Below, one piece after another: positions 1 to 14,049 of a DNA stretch of 64,000 bases; the first letter of the stretch is position 1, and each line of letters starts with the position of its first letter. Location of the stretch: positions 248,001 to 312,000 of the forward strand of contig VTFK01000158.1 of the NCBI GenBank assembly GCA_009617715.1. The letters are read 5' to 3'. The notes beneath the pieces were generated by a model, which saw only the letters and a program-made list of their open reading frames with translations, had not been told where the DNA came from and searched no databases. This DNA is from Plectrocnemia conspersa (Eukaryota > Arthropoda > Insecta > Trichoptera > Polycentropodidae). The translations under genes were made by a program, and so were the position numbers.

Positions 1-766
1 AAAGATTTTCCATTACATCCATTTTTTTTTGCTGTGTTTTTTTGGAAACATATTATTAAAGATTGTGGAAATATATCTTTAATTTCCACAATTTTGAACG
101 TATTCTTTAATTATATTTTTATTTTGCAAAATTGAACATATCGTAGACTTGTTTGTATCATACGAACGTCCGATTGAAGCAAAAGATTCACCACTATCAA
201 AACGTTTTAAAAAAAAAATTAAATTAAAGAAAATTGTCTTCTTTTTTAAATGTGCGAAATAGCAAATTGTGCGAAAGTCGAACGTTGGAAAGTAGAGGGC
301 CGCCTGTATTTGTAAAAAAATATTTTTATTGCCACAAAGATAAGGGATTGTATAGATTTACTGTGTTCTACTATTTGATGATAACGTTATTTTAAAACAG
401 AAAATATTTATAATTACATAATTTAATATAAAGTATATTTTTAAAGTTATTATCTCAATTTATTGTGAATCTCTTCATATGGAACACTCTTTGATTCCAG
501 ATATTTTTTTATTGTAAGAAAAATCTATTTCAGAAAAAAATACTTCAAATTGTGATAAGATCAACTTGCCACATCCAAAATTTTCATGCTCTTTGAAGCA
601 AACATTGAAATTTAAGTATTTTAGTGTATAGCAAAATTAATTTGGTGTAAATACTATATTTTATTATAATAGATTAATTTCAATTACTACTCATCTTTGA
701 TTTGTATATTGTTAGATATAGTGTAAATCACATAAGTAAAAAATGTGCTTCTTGAATAATATTATA
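1..766. other. Intergenic, no gene seen
   Basis: AT-rich sequence with many short homopolymers and frequent stops in all frames. One motif, a run ending in GCCACAAAGATAA near 330-345, recurs in similar form near 8135-8155 and 19270-19290, so it may be the remnant of a dispersed repeat. Nothing else is recognisable. Confidence 0.5.
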
Positions 767-1535
767 TTAGATTTTGAAAAGGCATTCGACAAGGTCTGTC
801 ATAGGTTATTATTGTCGGATGTCGGTTATTCTTGAGTTATATGAGCGATCGTAGATAGTTTGCAACCTATGTCGTATAAATGTTGAAAGGGTATTCCACC
901 CCTTTGGGTGTTTTTCAAGGGTTTAACATGGGCCCTCTGTTCTTAACGTTATTTCAACGCCAGCGACTTCTAGTGAGTCACCTGTTATTTCTCTTCACGC
1001 GTCTGTATCTCTTTCTTTAAATAAATGTAAAATACTTGGCTTACTGAATAATGAAGCTAGTACAATAATCTGTAATAATTAATGACAAATAATTTTAAAG
1101 TAATAACGTAAACTTGTCTTAAGAAATTAATTTGCTTAAAAAAAATAATCATCAGATGACGTACCAGTGGGCCGCTGGCGTTAAGTTGTTTAATGACAGA
1201 AATAATTCAAATTTTCTTCTATATCCAGATGATCTATAGTTTGGAAGCCCCTAATAATAAAATACCCACTCTTACACAAAATTGTTCGGAAAGGTTCTTG
1301 AGATACCTTTATAAAAGGATATTTGGTTATTATCCGTTTTTGTATCCCAGCGCCTTTCTTTTAAGATCGTTGAGATACGATTTACTAAATTCACGTACTG
1401 TTGTATGTCGCTAAGCATTTCTTGCCATTACTGAATGAATTCCAGTTTTAAGTTCTGGAACGCCTTCTAAAATCACGATCGCATCCTCTTTTGATGCGAG
1501 TTTGAACCAAGACGTCGCCATCCGGTTCCTTATTG
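767..1535 (+). mobile_element. Non-LTR retrotransposon relic (reverse transcriptase part)
   Basis: Plus-strand reading near 767-830 gives LDFEKAFDKVCHRLLLSD, the conserved reverse transcriptase block around the first catalytic aspartate of LINE elements (typical form DF.KAFD.V.H). Near 885-955 a decayed GVFQGFNMGPLF block matches the usual GVPQGS.LGPLLF motif, and near 1215-1235 the reading FLLYPDDL matches the YADD catalytic box with a substituted alanine. Stops and frameshifts separate the blocks, so it is dead. The 3' part (about 1315-1535) resembles 14990-15215, and its end matches 15955-16055, showing a second copy of the same family. I cannot place it in a named clade; jockey-, I- or R1-like elements are all possible. 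Confidence 0.75.
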
Positions 1536-2029
1536 TATAGTCCGTCCAAGATATGAACGCTCATTGCTACAGTATTGGTGAGAGAATATAATACGGTGAC
1601 CATGTGAAATTTAACGTTCAATTAATTTTTCCTACTTAAATTTAATTTGTTGAAGACATTGTAAAATATCACTTTCTTACTTATTTTATTTATTTAAATA
1701 CATATTTAACTAAAAAACATGATTGAATATCTGTTTCATATAATATTTAAAAAAAATACCAATAGAATATTACAGGAATTTTTCTATTGCTTACAAAATA
1801 ACACATCATGACAATAATTTAAAATAGAAATTAAACATAATATAATTTTTAATTCAATTTTCAACGTATGGTCACCCTACCCTCAAAACAGTCCTGATTT
1901 AGTACTGGTAACGTTCTCCTATCGGTGTACACAAATTCGCGGAAAACTGTATATGTATGCATGCATGCGTACACGCACCCTTGTTTCCAACACAACGATG
2001 ATGAGCGTTAACATCTTGGACGGACTATA
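1536..2029. mobile_element. MITE with 29-bp terminal inverted repeats, inserted in the LINE relic
   Basis: The left end 1536-1564 (starting TATAGTCCGTCCAAGAT) is the reverse complement of the right end 2001-2029 (ending ATCTTGGACGGACTATA) with two mismatches in 29. The interior is AT-rich and has no open frame, so it is non-autonomous. Flanking LINE sequence resumes directly after it, and a related LINE copy at about 16005-16050 carries the uninterrupted junction, consistent with insertion at a TA dinucleotide as in Tc1/mariner elements. The length is about 490 bp. Confidence 0.8.
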
Positions 2030-2180
2030 CATTGATCTGTGTATTGTCAGCTGGTCCGGTTCATATATTTTATTATTATATTTTTACTATGCATTATTTT
2101 TATCTTAGTTATATTATATGTATTGTTTTTTGCCCTCATTGAAGCACTGAGGTAACTTGTTAGGTTAGGTTAGGTAAGGA
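2030..2180 (+). mobile_element. 3' tail of the interrupted LINE relic, ending near a TTAGG run
   Basis: The start, CATTGATCTGTGTATTG, continues the LINE after the MITE and matches 16032-16050. Near the end, 2160-2174 holds three perfect TTAGG units followed by one TAAGG unit. TTAGG is the ancestral insect telomere repeat, but three units can also arise by chance, so the run is noted rather than called as telomeric. Confidence 0.5.
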
Positions 2181-3532
2181 TGGTCATTTGATGTAAATTC
2201 AAATTAATAAATAAATAATAAATGTTGCCCTTATTTCGTCAATTACAATAACAACTTCTATAACACAATTAAAAATATCAATCAAATGCTCCAAACAATT
2301 GCGTTTTTAATGTTTGTGTATTGTGCAATTTATTATAACGATCATTCAAAACTTTAATTTTGATTGTATTAATTGCATTATTACACAATTGTTAAATGTT
2401 GTAAGTTTTTTTAATATGCTTTCCAATCAAATTTCGCATATGTAAAATACAATACGCTATTCTAATATCATGAACATTGTTCTTAAAAAAATATGGAAAT
2501 TCCATATATATTCCAGTCATTGCAGATGCATTTTCACAATATTTGTAATGAATTTTTTTGTGTATATATGGACTAGTTAATACTAAAATATTTATTACAT
2601 ATTAATTCAAGATAAATAAACGAGTTAAATTAAAATTTACTAATTATATATATCGCTAGTATAACTAATACAAACCAACTGCTCACCGCTAAAGTTTGTA
2701 AAGCTCTGTCAGATATAATTCAAATTGAATATATCCACAAGTGTCGACCAGAACCAAACGCACATTTCTCATTCAATTAAGCGCTTAATTGATGTTCATT
2801 AATTGGTCAACATTAATTATTCCTACTGAGCCGATAGAGACATTGATCTCCTATTCAAATCTAACTCTGCCATTAATCACCGCGCAGTTAGTTAACACAT
2901 CGTCGGTTGTCTTTGTCACAGTTAAACTATGCTGCTTGTAAATATTGTTTCACAAATGACAAATTTCGTCAATAATTATCAAGCTTAAACCGCGCTTGAT
3001 CATGTGTGGAATATTATAAAAGTTTATAAACTATACATGACGTTAATGTATAATAATAATAATGTGTTTATGGTCGACACATGTTACGCCCAGGTGCCTT
3101 TAAATGAGCCGACTATATAGTTTCTAATTTGCTATTTCCTCTAGTGTTTTCAATCTAAATTGGATCAATTTGGGCAATGTTACGGACGGAGAGCTTATAT
3201 TGATTAAAAATGCACTGAAATTATTAAAATTTTGCCTTTTTATATTTTGTGGAATAAAAAAATTAAATTCAACAAAAATAACATGTGTTATATATTATAT
3301 TGCTAAAAATTAAAATAAATATATTTAAAAATCAGTTTTTACTGATCAAAAATACTTGAATTCAACGCTGTTTCGATGAACTTGGATTTATCATAATAGA
3401 GATTCTTAAAAGAGTTATGGTACATCAATTTTTTAATACAGTGATGCTACTAGAAATTCTGAAAATATTGATTTAGAATTCTTTATATATCTTGAAAATA
3501 TTTATTAGTAAAAAATCTCGACTTCCTAGATT
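2181..3532. other. Intergenic; GC-richer island at about 2690-3010
   Basis: No gene was found. Most of it is AT-rich and featureless. About 2690-3010 is richer in GC and holds several TTAATT, GCGCTTAATT and ATTAATTGG sites of the kind homeodomain proteins bind, so it may be conserved non-coding sequence; that is an inference from composition only. Confidence 0.35.
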
Positions 3533-3540
3533 GTTTAACA
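3533..3540. repeat. 8-bp target-site duplication, left copy
   Basis: GTTTAACA lies immediately before the hAT element and is repeated exactly at 5028-5035, immediately after it. Eight-base duplications are the hallmark of hAT insertion. Confidence 0.9.
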
Positions 3541-5027
<1,487 letters not shown>

Positions 5028-5035
5028 GTTTAACA
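5028..5035. repeat. 8-bp target-site duplication, right copy
   Basis: GTTTAACA, identical to 3533-3540, directly follows the right inverted repeat of the hAT element. Confidence 0.9.
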
Positions 5036-6585
5036 CAATATACCAATGGGATAAGTCAGTGACTAATTCCTATAAAATATGGAATTGAATCCTATATATA
5101 ATAGTGCTTTTAAATTTCTATCGTTTCTGGATGGTCCAAGTTAGTGATTATTAATTATTTTAATTCCAATATATCACAACATATTAGGTTTATTCAAATG
5201 TTTTCTATCGCACGGATGAATAATTAAAAAATTTAATCAATCTTGACACTTATTAGTTATAAACTGAAATTGTTTTTCGTAATTAATTCAACAGAAGTCA
5301 CTGCTAATTAAGTTAGCCCCTTTGTAACGTATTATGCTAACGATATCGTCATTTTACATAATAAATCAATACGGCTAAATTTGTATTAATGAAAAAATAG
5401 AATCGCCAGCAGATGTCAATCACAATCCAATGACAAAATTAGAACATATTCTTAGAATGTTATGCAATTAAAAATATTTTATGCTACTAGAATGATACTA
5501 TGTATAAAGCAATGAACTGTATTTATTATAAAGAAAGTCATTCTCAACATTTAATAAGTGGTGGCACCCAAAGAGAAAACACAATAAAATAGTGTAGAAA
5601 AAATACACAATTATAGAAACGCTTTATTAATTTGATTAGAATTTTTTAAAATAATACCTGAATTAAACCAATTACATAAAGAAAATAATATAGTCAGGTG
5701 ATAATAATCTAACTATATAATTTAGTATCATTTTAGCATTCAACAGTTTTGATAAAATAAAACTAGCAGGATCGAATTCCCTTAAATTATTTAGTTGCTA
5801 TAAATTAGTGTGCAGTGATTTTGAACATTTTTTTGCCACCGAGATTAGATGCCACTAGATTAAAAATCTGTCATTATTTTATTTAGATATCAAAAATGAA
5901 TAGTATTGCTCATAAAACATGTTACAAATAAAAACGGTTATAAACATAAAAAATATACAGTGACTTTTTCGAATCAAGCTCATTTTCAGTAAAATAGTTT
6001 ATCGGGACCATCCATAACAGTTGCATCGAAATTAAATATGTATGTACCTTTTGGTACATACATATTTATTCACTATTTTTTATTAGAACATTTCCGGTTT
6101 TAAGCAATAGCGAAAAACGTAACAAAAAATTAATAGTGTCGACGCAAAAGAATGTGCACTAAAAATCTGAACCCTCTTTACAAAACACGGTCAGCCCCAG
6201 ATATCGTTATGGAGCAGGTAATATTAATATTTTACCGTCGCTAATATTTTAAAACGTAACACTTGTTGCCAGAATTACAAATTTTTAAAACACCTGCCAC
6301 AATGAATCTAAAAGTCTTACAAAAATGTTTGGTTAAATGATTGAGGACTAGGAGATATGTTAAACTCCTTCCTTTCCTAGATTGTTTATATGTCAGACAC
6401 TGCCATACTACTTTATTTAACAACTTCAGTCTGAACTTTTGTTTAAATCTTGACTTTTGAATTCTCACTTAATTTTTTTAATCTTTACATGTAATTTGAT
6501 AGGTATAGATGGAGTAAATCTTTACTGATTAAACTGGGTCAATTTAACATAATGAATACCTACAAGTACCAGATGTTTCAGTCTG
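5036..6585. other. Intergenic, no gene seen
   Basis: AT-rich sequence without a supported coding region. It contains the perfect hairpin at 6034-6067, listed separately. The minus-strand open frame at 6241-6468 is short, lysine/leucine rich and resembles no family. Confidence 0.45.
6034..6067. repeat. Perfect 15-bp hairpin with TTTT loop
   Basis: AAATATGTATGTACC at 6034-6048 and its exact reverse complement at 6053-6067 flank a TTTT loop. The stem is too short for a microRNA precursor; it may be the remnant of a small foldback element. Confidence 0.7.
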
Positions 6586-6589
6586 GGAA

Positions 6590-6760
6590 CCAGTGACATT
6601 AATATGTGGTTTATAATTTATTTAAAAACAATAGATGGCATGTTTTTTTATTATTAGTGCAATTTTATAAATACAAATTTGAGTCTGCTGCCGTGGCTCG
6701 AACCCGTAGCCTCTGGGTTTCTAGTCAAAACCATACGGATTTATAATATTCTGACATTAG
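6590..6760 (-). mobile_element. tRNA-derived SINE copy
   Basis: On the minus strand the RNA polymerase III B box reads GGTTCGAGCCA (6694-6704), preceded by a tRNA-like arm and followed by a body with CACGGCAGC, ACTCAAATTT and an AT-rich region that ends near a GTCAC motif. The same order occurs at 44690-44865, 26886-27040 and 53826-53990, so this is a dispersed SINE family. The A box is poorly preserved here. Confidence 0.6.
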
Positions 6761-6790
6761 AATATTTGAAAGTTCAGCTGAACTTTTATC

Positions 6791-8600
6791 AAGCAGAGGT
6801 ACTCCGAATCTACCGAGACGACCCTTAGAAACCCACGAAAAGCGGTCGCTTTTACTTCAACTGTTTTTGATATATCATGAACATTTAAGAGTGCAATTCA
6901 ATATTCGATATGACGATGCATGTCATGATAATAAATTCACACTATACTTTTGTTATTATTGAATTTCAAAATTAATTATGAATTAATTAATTTTGTATAT
7001 TTATTGGATAATAATAAAATAGCTAGATTGATTTATTTACATTGCAAGATATGTCAGATATTTATATTATAACAAATACGTATAAATATATCAATATTTT
7101 TTAATTATTTCAAAGGAGCCATCAGAATCATCGCCTCGAGTCGCTCGTTTTGAAGAGGCAAATTAATTGATGTTCAAAAATTAACTCGCGAGTAAAAAAA
7201 AACTTTCAAATATAACCAAAAAAACAAAGACCCGTGTAATTTACACCTCCGTAGACCGCGGGCTATTCTAAAGTGAGAGAGAGAATGAAAAAATGAGAAG
7301 GAGAAGCTTACAGTGCGTTTAAAAATAAATTCGTTCGATAATTTCGATACACACAAATTGAGTCTCGGAACAAAGAGTTGTAAATAATTATACAGCCATT
7401 TTACGACTGGCAATTACAAGAGCAATTCAATTGTAATAATGAGAGCATGATCTCATTCCGAACACGCCGACATGTGTTGAACGCTGAGGAGAGAGAGAGA
7501 ATAGTCAAATTACACCCCGGTGTTTAACCCTGTTTAACCCCCTATCAACAAATTACTTAATATCGACACACTTATCGTGCGTTATTAACATTCCCGACAA
7601 GGGCTTATTTATTATTGTGGTTCAGAACGGCAAAACGAGCTTGAAAGTCGTGCCTGTGTTATTTTGCGCACAGGGCGATTAGGAAGTTTGTGACATTTGA
7701 GATTACTTTTTACCTGAACCTTAAAAATAATGTGCTTAGAAAAAAATATAATTTCGTTCCCGTTTTACTTAACGCTATCATTATGTTTGTAGTAATAACA
7801 CGTTATATTTCACTTGGGACCGGCTCCGTGTTATTATTTACATCTGAGTTATATATTTTTTACGATTCTCAGAAAATTATGACGTTAGGACCGTTCCTAA
7901 TTAGTTTAGGACCGACGAGCAGGTTGTCCGAACGTTTCGTTGGCTGAATTGCCCGAATAAGATCCAATATAATTTCTATATATTAAATATAAGACACTAT
8001 ATCAAAGTTGTCAATCTCTTTTTTTTTTGAAGAACGTTTGGTAAAATTTAAAAATTATAGGTAAATAGAAATCTTGAAAATTATTTAAATTGTAATAATC
8101 TAATAAAAATTTGATAACGGAAACAGTAAAAAAATATTTTTGCCACTAAGATAAAATAAATATTATTATTTTAAATAACACGTATATACATTATATCATT
8201 TTTGGTAATACTATTTTCATACGTAATATAATAATTTTATTTTATATTTTTGATAAATCCGATGATTAGTTAGGAAATATAGAAAGAAAAGGGTAGTTTA
8301 TTTTTTGCCACTTACCGGATCGTATTCATTAGAATGTCCCATTTCGCTTCTGACTCAAAAATACACGAGTCCTGTACTCGCAACCAGCGAAGCTTACGTT
8401 GAATCACACAGACATATTTGAAATCCATGTGTTGGATATCTTTATGCGCTTTATCTTGATTTTTATGACGGTGCAACGAATCACAAATGACATATTTGTA
8501 TCATAGTAAAAATAAAATTGTTGATCTAAAAAAACGTATTGGGAACAAATTACATTTTTATTAAAGATCCGTATTATTGTATAATGCCGAATATTTGGAA
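6791..8600. other. Intergenic; GC-richer island at about 7110-7640
   Basis: No gene was found. The island at about 7110-7640 contrasts with the AT-rich surroundings and carries TTAATTGA, TTTTACGACTGG, a GAGAGAGAGA run near 7490, and a doubled TGTTTAACCC motif near 7520-7540. It could be a conserved regulatory element of unc-4 or of a neighbouring gene. The open frames on both strands here look like by-products of composition. Confidence 0.35.
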
Positions 8601-8610
8601 CTCTTTGGAT

Positions 8611-9013
8611 TCAGTCTGGATCTGGTTTCCTTTTACTTGTATGACTGAGAGCAATAAAAATATTTATCGAAAAAACGAATATAACGTAACTTTTGTTGTG
8701 TGATCGTAATGGGTCGTTTCGAAAAGTGTCACAAATTGTCAAACCGAACATTAAACGCATAATGTATGTTATTCGGGGCAATTTGGAGTGGCGTGATGAT
8801 ACAAATTCGGACAAGTTGTTCGCACGCCATCTCAAAAGCGGCGTTTCCACAAATGTTTTGAAGGTAGAAAAAGGGAAGGAAAAAATCGACTCGCAACTGG
8901 CGTGGGACCCTAAATCAATTAGGACCATACAACCGTCCGATTCCCTCTCTTTCATAATTGAGTTCTCCGCCTGCAACGTGACCGTTTTATTTATTTTTAT
9001 TTTTATACACTAA
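8611..9013. other. GC-richer island open on both strands, coding status unclear
   Basis: Two open frames overlap almost completely, 121 codons on the minus strand (8976-8611) and 106 on the plus strand (8693-9013). Neither product resembles a family I know. Long open frames on both strands usually mean a local drop in A/T-rich stop codons and not coding. A conserved non-coding block or an exon fragment of an unrelated gene are both possible. Confidence 0.3.
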
Positions 9014-12000
9014 TTCTTTATGATGATTATTTTACGTGTTTTACACATGTTAAAAATAAAATTAATAATAAATATTAGAATATATAAAAAAAAAAGTATA
9101 CATGCAATATAAAGTGTAATAAAATACATTTAGCTATTAATCTATGTTTAATAAAAATTAAATAAATGCGACTTATAATGATATTATTTTTTATAAAATA
9201 TGATGTCTGATATCAATCACAGTATATAAAATTGTATAACAAATAGTCATATGAGCTGTAATTTGCAGATAAAATTTAATGATAGTTATTATGCATTACT
9301 TTATACAGTTTGATTATTTACATTAAGCTACTGCTTGTTATTTTGCTTTAAAAAATAAATCCAGTAAATTAGTTTATTTTTCAGACCGCATAGCTTAACT
9401 AAAATTAAAGACATGTTCAAAACTAAAATAGAAATATTTTTTTGTTAAAATACTCGTTTTATAGGCAAATTTATTTTTATGCCTTTAATTTATTTTTTTT
9501 TGTTATTAATATTTTTCAAATTGAATTACTATTATATCATAAATATTATTGTTGGTAAATGTGTCATATTTAATATTAAGTCTAGCTAGCGTCACGTTTA
9601 AAATGCATTTGGATATTTTCCCAAGTGTTTCGTATAAACACATCTACCACAACGATAGCCTCTTAAACTTTCATTACAATTATTTTCTTTATTATTGCTT
9701 AAGAAATGTCCAAGTTAATGAATATAGCTTTGCAAAATATGTATTATATTTATTCATGCAGGCAAAATGTGCGTTTATTTTCACAGCTGCAAATCGTTGT
9801 AAAATAACCACCTTGGCTAAACTATTGTGAACAGCTTTTGTCGGCCGTGCTTTCAGAATATACACGATTGAGTTCTGTTCTCTCGTAACAACAGATAATA
9901 ATTATAGGAAACATACGTAGTAGATGAATACGGTGGAAAATTGAAATTTTAAAGCACGCCAACCGAGAGTTACCCGAGGAGAGGTAATTGCCTCGTCCAC
10001 AGGGTCTTTAAAAAGTGCCGTTCGTGTGTATGTATATAAATCACAAAACTATTAAAACTCATGCGTGTTCGTTGACTCCCAATATAACCCACAGAATGGG
10101 CTGTAAATTATTTCGTTTACGATTTTTAATTATACGAATATAAATCTCAAGAAATTTGACGTTCCATTTTTTATGCCTCTTGTTAGCTCAGTGACATTTA
10201 AATATTGCGAATCTGGATTGGTCTTAATTATAATTATTACTTTTACTTCTAAGGTAGCATAAAAAAGTTGTCGAATTTAAAAAAAATGATAACAGTATAT
10301 ATATGACAGATTTAATATATGGACAATTTAATATTAGTCTGATTTTTTAAATGTTTAAAACGTTATGGGAACTGAGAATTTCCAGTGGGGTAATTATTTA
10401 GACCCTGTGCTTCTCTCGTCAAATTCACGATGCATTTACAGTCATAAAACACTCGCCCATCAAAATATGACAGCGGAACAATTGTTTCTTGTTTGTACGA
10501 TACGACTATAGTATGGTCATAATTTGATGATTATTTATATCATTAAATATATTTACATTGCGATACAAAAGTTACAGACAGATACTAATATAACATTTAA
10601 TGAATATGTACTACTTTTTCAAGTCGTAATTAATAAAATTAAAAAAGTTTAAATTATGTTAAGCTTTGTAAAGTATCGGTAAGGTTCTTTGGTCGCAATG
10701 ACCATAGTCTTGCCTTCAATGTTTCTAGTTCTTATGGAAAATATTATTTTATTAATTATTTTTTTATTACCTTTGGCGTGAATTCTAAACACAAAAAATG
10801 TAATATAAGGAATATTATATTATTTTTTATGGGGATCATTATTTCACATTCATTAAATAATTTTTATTTTCCTATAATAATGTAATTATAATATATACAT
10901 TTTTTTATATATGAATGTGTAAACATGTTTTAAAACAGTAGTGAGTAAAAAGCGACACGTGATTAGTGAATAATATGTGAATAGATGTGCTTTAACCACA
11001 ACAGAGTACATATATTCTCTCTTCTGTGGTTTCAATAAACACCTTGAATGCTTGGTAATGAGAACGATCTATGAATTGTGAAAAACTAAGATATACAATA
11101 AACACATAAAAAGTGATTTAACTAACAACTATTACAAAACATTAAAAAAAAATATTTTTAAGAAATAAAAATTATAAGCAATAGCGCTTGATGGTAAGTC
11201 CTAGATGACTTTTTTTATTGCGCTTTTAACGCGTTTTGCGAAATGTTTTTATTTCACGCGCTTATTACCCAATCAATAGTCGCTACACATCTAATATATT
11301 TTATTTTATTAGATTTTTTGTATTTGTATTGATAAATGTTGCTACAATATTTACAATCAATTTGTTTTTTGAAGTGCTTTTAATATGTATTGATAAATTG
11401 TAAAATTATTATTTGTAACTAGTGGTATTATTTCCGATTCACAACAACGGTTTTTATCAAAATATTTTCCTAACTCTTAAAAAATTGCTTCAAAAATCAC
11501 ATTTTAAAAATTAACGTTTCACATGTAAAATGCGTAACGTTTTTTTTAATAGCTTATTGCGATATTTTTTAATTTTTTTATGGACAAAAAAAGGTCTGTA
11601 GCGATCATTATTATGCTACCAACAACATTTAGGAATATTGTTGTTTTAACTTTTTATCAGATAGTTTTTAGCACAGCGCAACACTTTGTTATAAAAATTC
11701 TGATAAGATTAATTATAAATATTTTACGCACTTCTCTACAATTATAAAATATAAGTCCAACGTGAAACGTGGTCGTTTCATCGCAATTGGTCTATTTGTT
11801 GCTTTATCGTTCTTTTTTCAGTTAATTAGATAGTATTGGTTTTGTACTTCAGCTGATACCTTTCTCATAAATGTGTTTGTAACAATTTGCATTAATATAG
11901 TGCCTGTTTGTGATATAGTATTAATTTTATTTTCGAGCTCTTTTTCGTTAGCCGCGTAGCTAGTTTATATTTAACTTTTTACTTTCTGCTTAAAAAAACG

Positions 12001-12155
12001 ATTTATATATGTATCATGGAAAAGTTGCAAATGTTTCTTCTCCATTACATCCTACCGTATGTTACGAAATGACGACATTAAAAAAGTATGATTATGTAGT
12101 TTTTAATTAAATATTTATAATGTCGAAAACGCTCAACCGATCCGAAACGTAGTAT
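9014..12155. other. Intergenic; GC-richer island at about 9830-10080
   Basis: No gene was supported. About 9830-10080 is a compact GC-richer block with a GAGGAGAGGTAATTGCCTCGTC core and may be conserved non-coding sequence. The rest is AT-rich. Near 11218-11245 a single copy of the motif TTATTGCGCTTTTAACGCGT appears; the same motif forms the inverted repeat ends at 31988 and 33615. Confidence 0.35.
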
Positions 12156-12375
12156 AGTTGAGTCGTGGCTCGCGAGGCGCATTGTCTGAAGTGTTTGTCT
12201 GCAGCTCCGGCCGGCAGAAATAATTTAGATGTTTTGTAATTTAGTGTAATTTAGCTGTCAGGTCGAGTTATTAAGACATCACGTGCGGTGTTGCCACATT
12301 AAAGCATTAGCCGAGCCGCTAGCAGCTTTCTCGGGGGTCGACTGTACGAAGTACACCCCGCCAAAGCAACAAAGT
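12156..12375. promoter_or_regulatory. Candidate conserved non-coding block
   Basis: This about 220-bp GC-rich block stands out from AT-rich flanks. It includes AGCTCCGGCCGGCAG, an AATTTAGTGTAATTTAGC run, a CACGTG E-box near 12281 and CGAGCCGCTAGCAGC. Composition and location in the flank of a developmental regulator suggest an enhancer-like element, but nothing proves it. Confidence 0.25.
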
Positions 12376-14049
12376 GTATTTTTACATTTAAGTAGATCTT
12401 GAATTTTATAAATATTTTAACGGCGGTTCGGTGATTATTTCGGAAACGAAAATTGCGCACAGTGAAAATCTCAAAAATTCTGATTATAGATGAGCAATGT
12501 ACACATATAAGTATATTTAAGAATTTATAAAAAAATAATTTCTGTATATATAACATAAGTTAATATGATTTTATTTTTAAAACATCATATTTTACATTTA
12601 TTTTAGTAATTTACATTGCTATGATACACTTACATTTACTATAATTATAAAAAAATATTCTTAAAAATAAAGAAAAGTTGGAAAGAAAGGAAAATATATT
12701 TGACAATCAAACAATCACAAATGTTCAGAATTTTCGCTGTGTGAAATTTTCGTATGCACAATATTTTTGCGCAATAATCCAGTTATCATTAATGACTGTA
12801 GCTATTTTTTTTTTTTTTAGAGAAGAGGATTAGCTTTTGCTGTGTATATGTAGATTGATATAAAATGTGAACTATGCTATTGAAAGAAACAATAAATAAT
12901 ATTGATCTAAAATACTTCATAAACTATAAAGTCGATTATGTAAAGACATGGTTCAAAATCAGGTTATGTCAGTTTTTAAAAATCAGGTTTAAAAATCTTT
13001 CAATTTTTTTATCAATTTTGAATATAAATATCCAGTTTATGATCTAAAATTATTGTTATAATTAATTTAATTAATGATTTAACTCGGCGATTCATCATGT
13101 TTAATTTATCACAAAGAGCAACAACCTTTGTGAATTTGATCTATAACGTTCTTTCGAATTTTTTTAAAATGATCGATTTTGTTTTGATTTCGACGATTTA
13201 TAAATATCCTGATTTTTTTCTGAATTAATATTTTAGCAATATTTCATTTATTCAGAGGTTCATAAATATATGAAGCTTATGCTTATACATTTGATGGTAC
13301 ATCAATTTGGCAAGCAAATGCGAGTCAATAAAATAATTGTTATCTTTTATATTTCCAATGCATTTTGAGTCTTATTTTAATAACATATGGTAGTTTTTCA
13401 TATATATTAGTAGTTAAAGAATAAATTGAAAAGTCCTTGTATAGTATTGAAAAACCTCGTAACATTAACATTTACGGATGCTGCATTAAAACCTACAATA
13501 TTTATACAGTGCGAATAACGTGGGAAAGCTTGTACACCTTTATATTTGCCAGACATATTTCTTCCTTTGCCACTAATATTTTCGATTATTAACTCATCTT
13601 CGATTTCAGCTGCAATTCATTCTTTAATTTTCTTTTTCGTGCTTATATAATCTATGAATCTTTTTTCGTATAATTTTTTTTCTCGATCTTTATGTCAATT
13701 ATTAATTTTATTATTTCGCTGCTTACCTTTGAAGGTAATACATAAGTTTAATTTATATATACAGTGATAAATAGTTAATTTAGACTGAAATTGTCAAAAA
13801 CCGAATTCAAAAAATTTATTTTGATTACGTGTGAAAATATTGTATAACGATATCTTTATAACCACGAGCTCTATACACTATATACACTTATATAAGGCAT
13901 GGACGACTCGGTGAAAAATAAACAAAGCTTGAATCTCAAAGTAAATTGAGACTAAGATGGCTGGATGAGCTTCAGAATATCCAAAAGCACTGAAAATGTA
14001 AAAATTGAGGCGGCCAAGGCTCAACCCTTGTAGGGCAAATATCTTGTAC
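12376..14049. other. Intergenic, nothing recognisable
   Basis: AT-rich sequence with short frames only. No repeat ends, RNA gene or coding homology was recognised. Confidence 0.4.

Noticed and set aside
6034..6067. microRNA precursor
   Set aside because: Stem of 15 bp with a 4-base loop is too short for Drosha/Dicer processing.
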